Positions 5,213 through 7,490 of a DNA stretch of 7,490 nucleotides are shown piece by piece. The stretch is from Deltaproteobacteria bacterium. GTDB lineage: Bacteria; Desulfobacterota; Desulfobacteria; Desulfobacterales; UBA11574. Location: the NCBI GenBank assembly GCA_019313025.1, contig JAFDCA010000027.1, positions 1 through 7,490 on the forward strand, in the 5' to 3' direction. The notes under the pieces are model-generated. The model saw only the letters and a program-made list of their open reading frames with translations. It was not told where the DNA came from and searched no databases. A program made the position numbers and the translations under genes. Position 1 is the stretch's first letter. Each line of letters starts with the position of its first letter.

Positions 5213-6661
5213 TCAGGACGCAATTTTGATGATTTTCTTAACGGTGTTTTTCTGATAGTTAACGCATAAATCACCGATATGTTTGATGGCCCTTTCAACC
5301 TGCTCGTTCCAAATACCTGCATTTAAACGAATACAGTTTGAATATTTATCTTTCATTGTAAAAAGACTACCGGGAGCAAAAATAATATTTTTTTTAACCG
5401 CCTCTTGATAGATGACATCCGTATCAATGGATTCCGGAAGTTCTACCCAAAGTAAAAATCCTCCACTTGGATTCGTAACTTTTGTTCCTTTTGGGAAATA
5501 ATTCAGTATGCACGCGCGTAAACCAGAAACCTGTTTTTTTAGGTCTTTTCTCAGTTTCCGCAAGTGTCGTTCATAACCGCCTTCCTTTAAATACCTTGCA
5601 ACAACAATTTGATTTATGGATGCCGTTGAAATGTTTAATAGGGTCTTCATTTTGATAACCAGATCATAGTATTTTCCCGGAACAATCCATCCGACTCTTA
5701 ATCCAGGTGCCAGTGTTTTTGAAAAGGAGGAACACAGTATCACATTACCCTCCGTGTCAAATGATTTACACGTCTCATCACGCGTTTCAAAACCCAAATC
5801 ACCATAAATATCATCTTCAATTAAAGGAATATCATTTTCCGTTAACAGCTCAACCAATTTCTTCTTCTTCCAAATGGGCATCGAAAAGCCAAGGGGGTTG
5901 TTCACATTGGGAATTGAGAACATGGCTTTAACAGGATAATTTTCTATGACAAAACCCAAGGTATCTAAATTAACGCCTTCAATCTGTGAACTCGGCAGCT
6001 CAATAATTCTTAGATCCAACTGCTCGAAGAGTTGAAGGAGATTAAAATACATGGGACTCTCGAAAACAACTGAATCGCCGGGTTTACACAGAACCATCAA
6101 TGCGAGAAAAACGGCTTCATGACACCCATTGGTGATAATAATGTCATCCGGGGATAAATCCAAACCACACGAAAGCCCTAACCGTGCAATTTGCTCTCTT
6201 AGCTGTGAGTAGCCGGGAGACATGATGTAATTATATGATTCTTTTTCCTGATATCGTATCGCTTCCTGGAAGTAGCGACCCATTTTTTGAGTTGGCCAAA
6301 ATTCGGGGTTTAACGTTGCAATACCTAAACTCACTTCCGGTGTGCACTGCCCCATGTTTTGAAAAGCGCCGTATATGTGACAAAGACTGACTTCCTGGGG
6401 ATTCAATCGACTTGGATCGAGATCTTCTCTTGCCGGCGTATCGGAAGATTGCTTTTGAACATAAAAACCCGATTGAGGCACGGCAACAATATGATTTTGG
6501 CGTTCTAATTTCCAATACGCTTCTTTCACCGTATTAATACTGACATTCAGCTCCTGGCTTAATTGCCGTATTGAAGGAATTTTCTCACCTTCTTTTAATA
6601 CGCCGTTATTGATAAGGTTCAATATTCGTTCAGCCACCTGACCATATCGAGTTGTTTTCAT
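5213..6661 (-). CDS. MocR/PdxR-like GntR-family regulator with aminotransferase domain
   Basis: A 482-residue protein with the MocR architecture. A GntR-type winged helix lies at residues 4-70 (ILNLINNGVLKEGEKIPSIRQ, then VSINTVKEAYWKLERQ). A linker spans about 71-105, and a fold-type I aminotransferase domain follows to the end. PLP residues are all present: NPLG (255-258), EDDIYGDL (282-289) with Asp284 and Tyr286, the lysine motif SFSKTLAPGLRVGW (312-325) with Lys315, and IRLNAG (444-449) with Arg445 as the probable carboxylate binder. Family members sense PLP or its adducts with amino compounds and control a neighbouring, often divergent, gene; some may keep enzymatic activity. The ATG at 6661 is chosen because GGAG lies 6 nt upstream; the in-frame TTG at 6679 has no such support. 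The only divergent partner is the DUF2917 gene 197 nt away, so that gene and autoregulation are the natural targets. The ligand is unknown; GabR, PdxR, TauR and EnuR types cannot be separated here. Confidence 0.9.
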   Translation of the reverse strand: MKTTRYGQVAERILNLINNGVLKEGEKIPSIRQLSQELNVSINTVKEAYWKLERQNHIVAVPQSGFYVQKQSSDTPAREDLDPSRLNPQEVSLCHIYGAFQNMGQCTPEVSLGIATLNPEFWPTQKMGRYFQEAIRYQEKESYNYIMSPGYSQLREQIARLGLSCGLDLSPDDIIITNGCHEAVFLALMVLCKPGDSVVFESPMYFNLLQLFEQLDLRIIELPSSQIEGVNLDTLGFVIENYPVKAMFSIPNVNNPLGFSMPIWKKKKLVELLTENDIPLIEDDIYGDLGFETRDETCKSFDTEGNVILCSSFSKTLAPGLRVGWIVPGKYYDLVIKMKTLLNISTASINQIVVARYLKEGGYERHLRKLRKDLKKQVSGLRACILNYFPKGTKVTNPSGGFLLWVELPESIDTDVIYQEAVKKNIIFAPGSLFTMKDKYSNCIRLNAGIWNEQVERAIKHIGDLCVNYQKNTVKKIIKIAS

Positions 6662-6667
6662 GATTAT

Positions 6668-6671
6668 CTCC
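6668..6671 (-). promoter_or_regulatory. ribosome-binding site deciding the MocR start
   Basis: On the minus strand GGAG ends 6 nt before ATG 6661. It sits inside the frame that would begin at TTG 6679, so the shorter protein is preferred. Confidence 0.65.
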
Positions 6672-6684
6672 AGGTTCAAGATTC

Positions 6685-6695
6685 AGATAATATCT
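6685..6695. promoter_or_regulatory. AGATA-A-TATCT palindrome, possible MocR operator
   Basis: An 11-bp perfect inverted repeat around position 6690, lying between the MocR start codon and its predicted -10 element, near the expected transcription start. Related TTATCTC copies occur at 6664-6670 and 6830-6836, one beside each divergent start. The region is very AT-rich, so chance is a real alternative. Confidence 0.25.
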
Positions 6696-6698
6696 TAT

Positions 6699-6704
6699 AG
6701 TATA
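6699..6704 (-). promoter_or_regulatory. candidate -10 element for the MocR gene
   Basis: The minus strand reads TATACT here, five of six bases of the sigma70 -10 consensus, with a start point about 30 nt before the ATG. The -35 region is poor (best TTGTAT with a 19-nt spacer), which fits a promoter needing help or tight control. Confidence 0.35.
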
Positions 6705-6848
6705 ATTTAAGTTTTAATTAAAGATACAAATATTTCAAAAACAAAGGGTACAGTTTCTTTAAAAAACATATTGTGCAGAAAAAAAATTGCGTAATTAGCC
6801 CTGTTTCCTTTCAGTTTTTTTAATTATAGTTATCTCAAACAAGGAAAT

Positions 6849-6853
6849 GGAGG
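6849..6853 (+). promoter_or_regulatory. ribosome-binding site deciding the DUF2917 start
   Basis: GGAGG lies 5 nt before ATG 6859, whereas the in-frame ATG at 6847 overlaps it and has only AAGG immediately in front. A TATAGT at 6825-6830 upstream could serve as a -10 element, but no good -35 is seen. Confidence 0.6.
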
Positions 6854-6858
6854 TCGAT

Positions 6859-7101
6859 ATGAAACTAACTTCTTTAGTTAAAAAAGTTGAAAATGAAACA
6901 ATTAAGTTGTCTGAAAATCAACTCTTCTCTGTGAAAGGAAAAAATATTCAGATTAATTGTTCATATGGCGTCCTTTGGATAACCTGGCCAAAGAGAGGGG
7001 AAAGAATATTAGAAGGCGGTCAAACCTTTCGTGTTTCATCTAATGGGAAAGTTTGTATAGTGGCGCTTTCCAGCGCATTTTTTGTAATAAACAAAAGGTG
7101 A
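6859..7101 (+). CDS. DUF2917 small protein
   Basis: An 80-residue protein predicted to be mostly beta strand, with no signal peptide or membrane segment. It matches the DUF2917 (PF11142) pattern: an ordered LSENQLFSVKG (17-27), the core YGVLWITWPKRGERILEGGQ (36-55), then FRVSSNGKVCIVALSSAFFVI (57-77, split in the family as Gly-x-V followed by AL-x-x-A). Family members usually carry the G-x-x-W-[IV]-T then L-x-x-G-[EQ] pair seen here. No function is established for the family to my knowledge. The start is ATG 6859 because GGAGG sits 5 nt before it. The gene is divergent from the MocR regulator and stands alone downstream, so it is the prime candidate for a MocR-controlled gene. No strong terminator follows; only a pure A/T 6-bp hairpin at 7102-7116 is visible. 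Confidence 0.72.
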   Translation: MKLTSLVKKVENETIKLSENQLFSVKGKNIQINCSYGVLWITWPKRGERILEGGQTFRVSSNGKVCIVALSSAFFVINKR

Positions 7102-7465
7102 ATAAAAAAATTTTATAACATATTTCTCGGTCAAATAATTAAACTTGGCCAGTAATATTGAATTTAGAGCTTCCGAGACCGGCTCAAACAAACACTCAAC
7201 AGGCTGTTGCCCACATCATTTTTCGCTGGCTCTGAAACATTTTTTGATCAATCTAAGGCTCGTTCCAGACGACTTCATACTGCTGTCAATGGGTCCGTTG
7301 ATTTAACAATCTTTTCAAGATTCTGTCGATCAGGATTTGGGAAGACTGTCATCAGAAATTAATATTGGATTTTATCTTCAGCTTTACTTAATTTACCATA
7401 GCAACAAAGGGCTGTCCCAAAACCCAACAAGCCAGTGTTTATATTTCTATTGTCGGGTCGGAACA
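7102..7465. other. non-coding stretch with IS-end-like motifs
   Basis: No convincing gene is seen in either direction. An open + frame at 7168-7377 has no start signal and no recognisable motif. A 13-bp palindrome CAACAG-G-CTGTTG lies at 7197-7209, and GGGCTGTCCCAAAA at 7409-7422. Both resemble sequences found near ends of insertion elements, but they are in the same orientation and no transposase piece could be recognised between them. The stretch may be an eroded mobile-element scar or simple intergenic DNA. Confidence 0.3.
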
Positions 7466-7490
7466 ATGAAAAGCGTTCGGTTATCAAAAC
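7466..7490 (+). CDS. possible start of a truncated gene at the window edge
   Basis: ATG 7466 begins MKSVRLSK and runs off the window. GGA at 7460-7462 gives a weak ribosome-binding site at suitable spacing. Eight codons are too few to judge; it is recorded only so that the edge is not read as empty. Confidence 0.2.

Noticed and set aside
5099..5272. Plus-strand frame containing SRQELIDSVKPGIDMQTNF after the NrfD remnant
   Set aside because: It looks protein-like, but has no start codon or ribosome-binding site and runs antisense into the MocR coding region; no family could be named.
5089..5322. Minus-strand 77-codon frame overlapping the MocR 3' end
   Set aside because: It lies in another frame over the conserved aminotransferase C-terminus and has no family motif or start signal.
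7102..7116. ATAAAA/TTTTAT hairpin after DUF2917
   Set aside because: Six A-U pairs only, and no T-tract follows; too weak to call a terminator.
7168..7377. Open plus-strand frame in the 3' non-coding region
   Set aside because: No start codon with a ribosome-binding site and no motif recognised; open length is within what chance allows.
1..7490. CRISPR array, tRNA, rRNA or intact insertion sequence
   Set aside because: No regularly spaced repeats, cloverleaf sequence, rRNA-like conserved stretch or transposase motifs were seen.

Overview
The window suggests a moderately AT-rich anaerobic bacterium, most likely a sulfate-reducing Desulfobacterota (Desulfobacterales-like). The evidence is a decayed NrfD/DsrP-type menaquinol-oxidoreductase membrane subunit and a LuxR-type regulator that carries a CX2CX4CX16C iron-sulfur domain. 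The lineage is inferred, since there is no rRNA or other marker gene here.

Layout. Positions 1-557 hold two adjacent decayed genes on the + strand: the C-terminal part of a PhzF-family protein, then the N-terminal part of a GNAT acetyltransferase. They meet at an ATGA overlap. Positions 631-2017 hold an apparent two-gene operon with a 34-nt gap: a MaoC-type (R)-enoyl-CoA hydratase and an Fe-S/PAC-like/coiled-coil/LuxR regulator. Positions 2192-3094 encode a ten-helix EamA/DMT exporter, followed by a perfect 9-bp hairpin. Positions 3227-4707 hold a cysteine-rich DUF3795 protein and a fold-type II PLP-dependent serine/threonine dehydratase of the serine-racemase/threo-3-hydroxyaspartate-dehydratase type, then a probable terminator. 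Positions 4830-5099 are the C-terminus of an NrfD-family gene, interrupted by one in-frame TAA. Positions 6661-5213 (minus strand) encode a MocR/PdxR-like GntR-aminotransferase regulator. It is divergent from a small DUF2917 gene at 6859-7101 across a 197-nt AT-rich intergenic region. Positions 7102-7490 hold no convincing gene, only two short insertion-sequence-end-like motifs and a possible gene start at the edge.

How the parts may work together. MaoC hydratase plus an Fe-S regulator suggests control of acyl-CoA metabolism by redox or iron-sulfur status. The EamA exporter and the PLP dehydratase are both compatible with amino-acid export or detoxification. The MocR gene is placed to control itself and DUF2917. 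Three decayed genes in 7.5 kb mark this as accessory, eroding sequence. No CRISPR array, tRNA, rRNA or intact transposase was seen. The two most unusual pieces are the Fe-S/LuxR fusion and the divergent MocR-DUF2917 pair.

Start codons were moved inward, on ribosome-binding-site evidence, for four genes: DUF3795 (3227), the dehydratase (3763), MocR (6661) and DUF2917 (6859).
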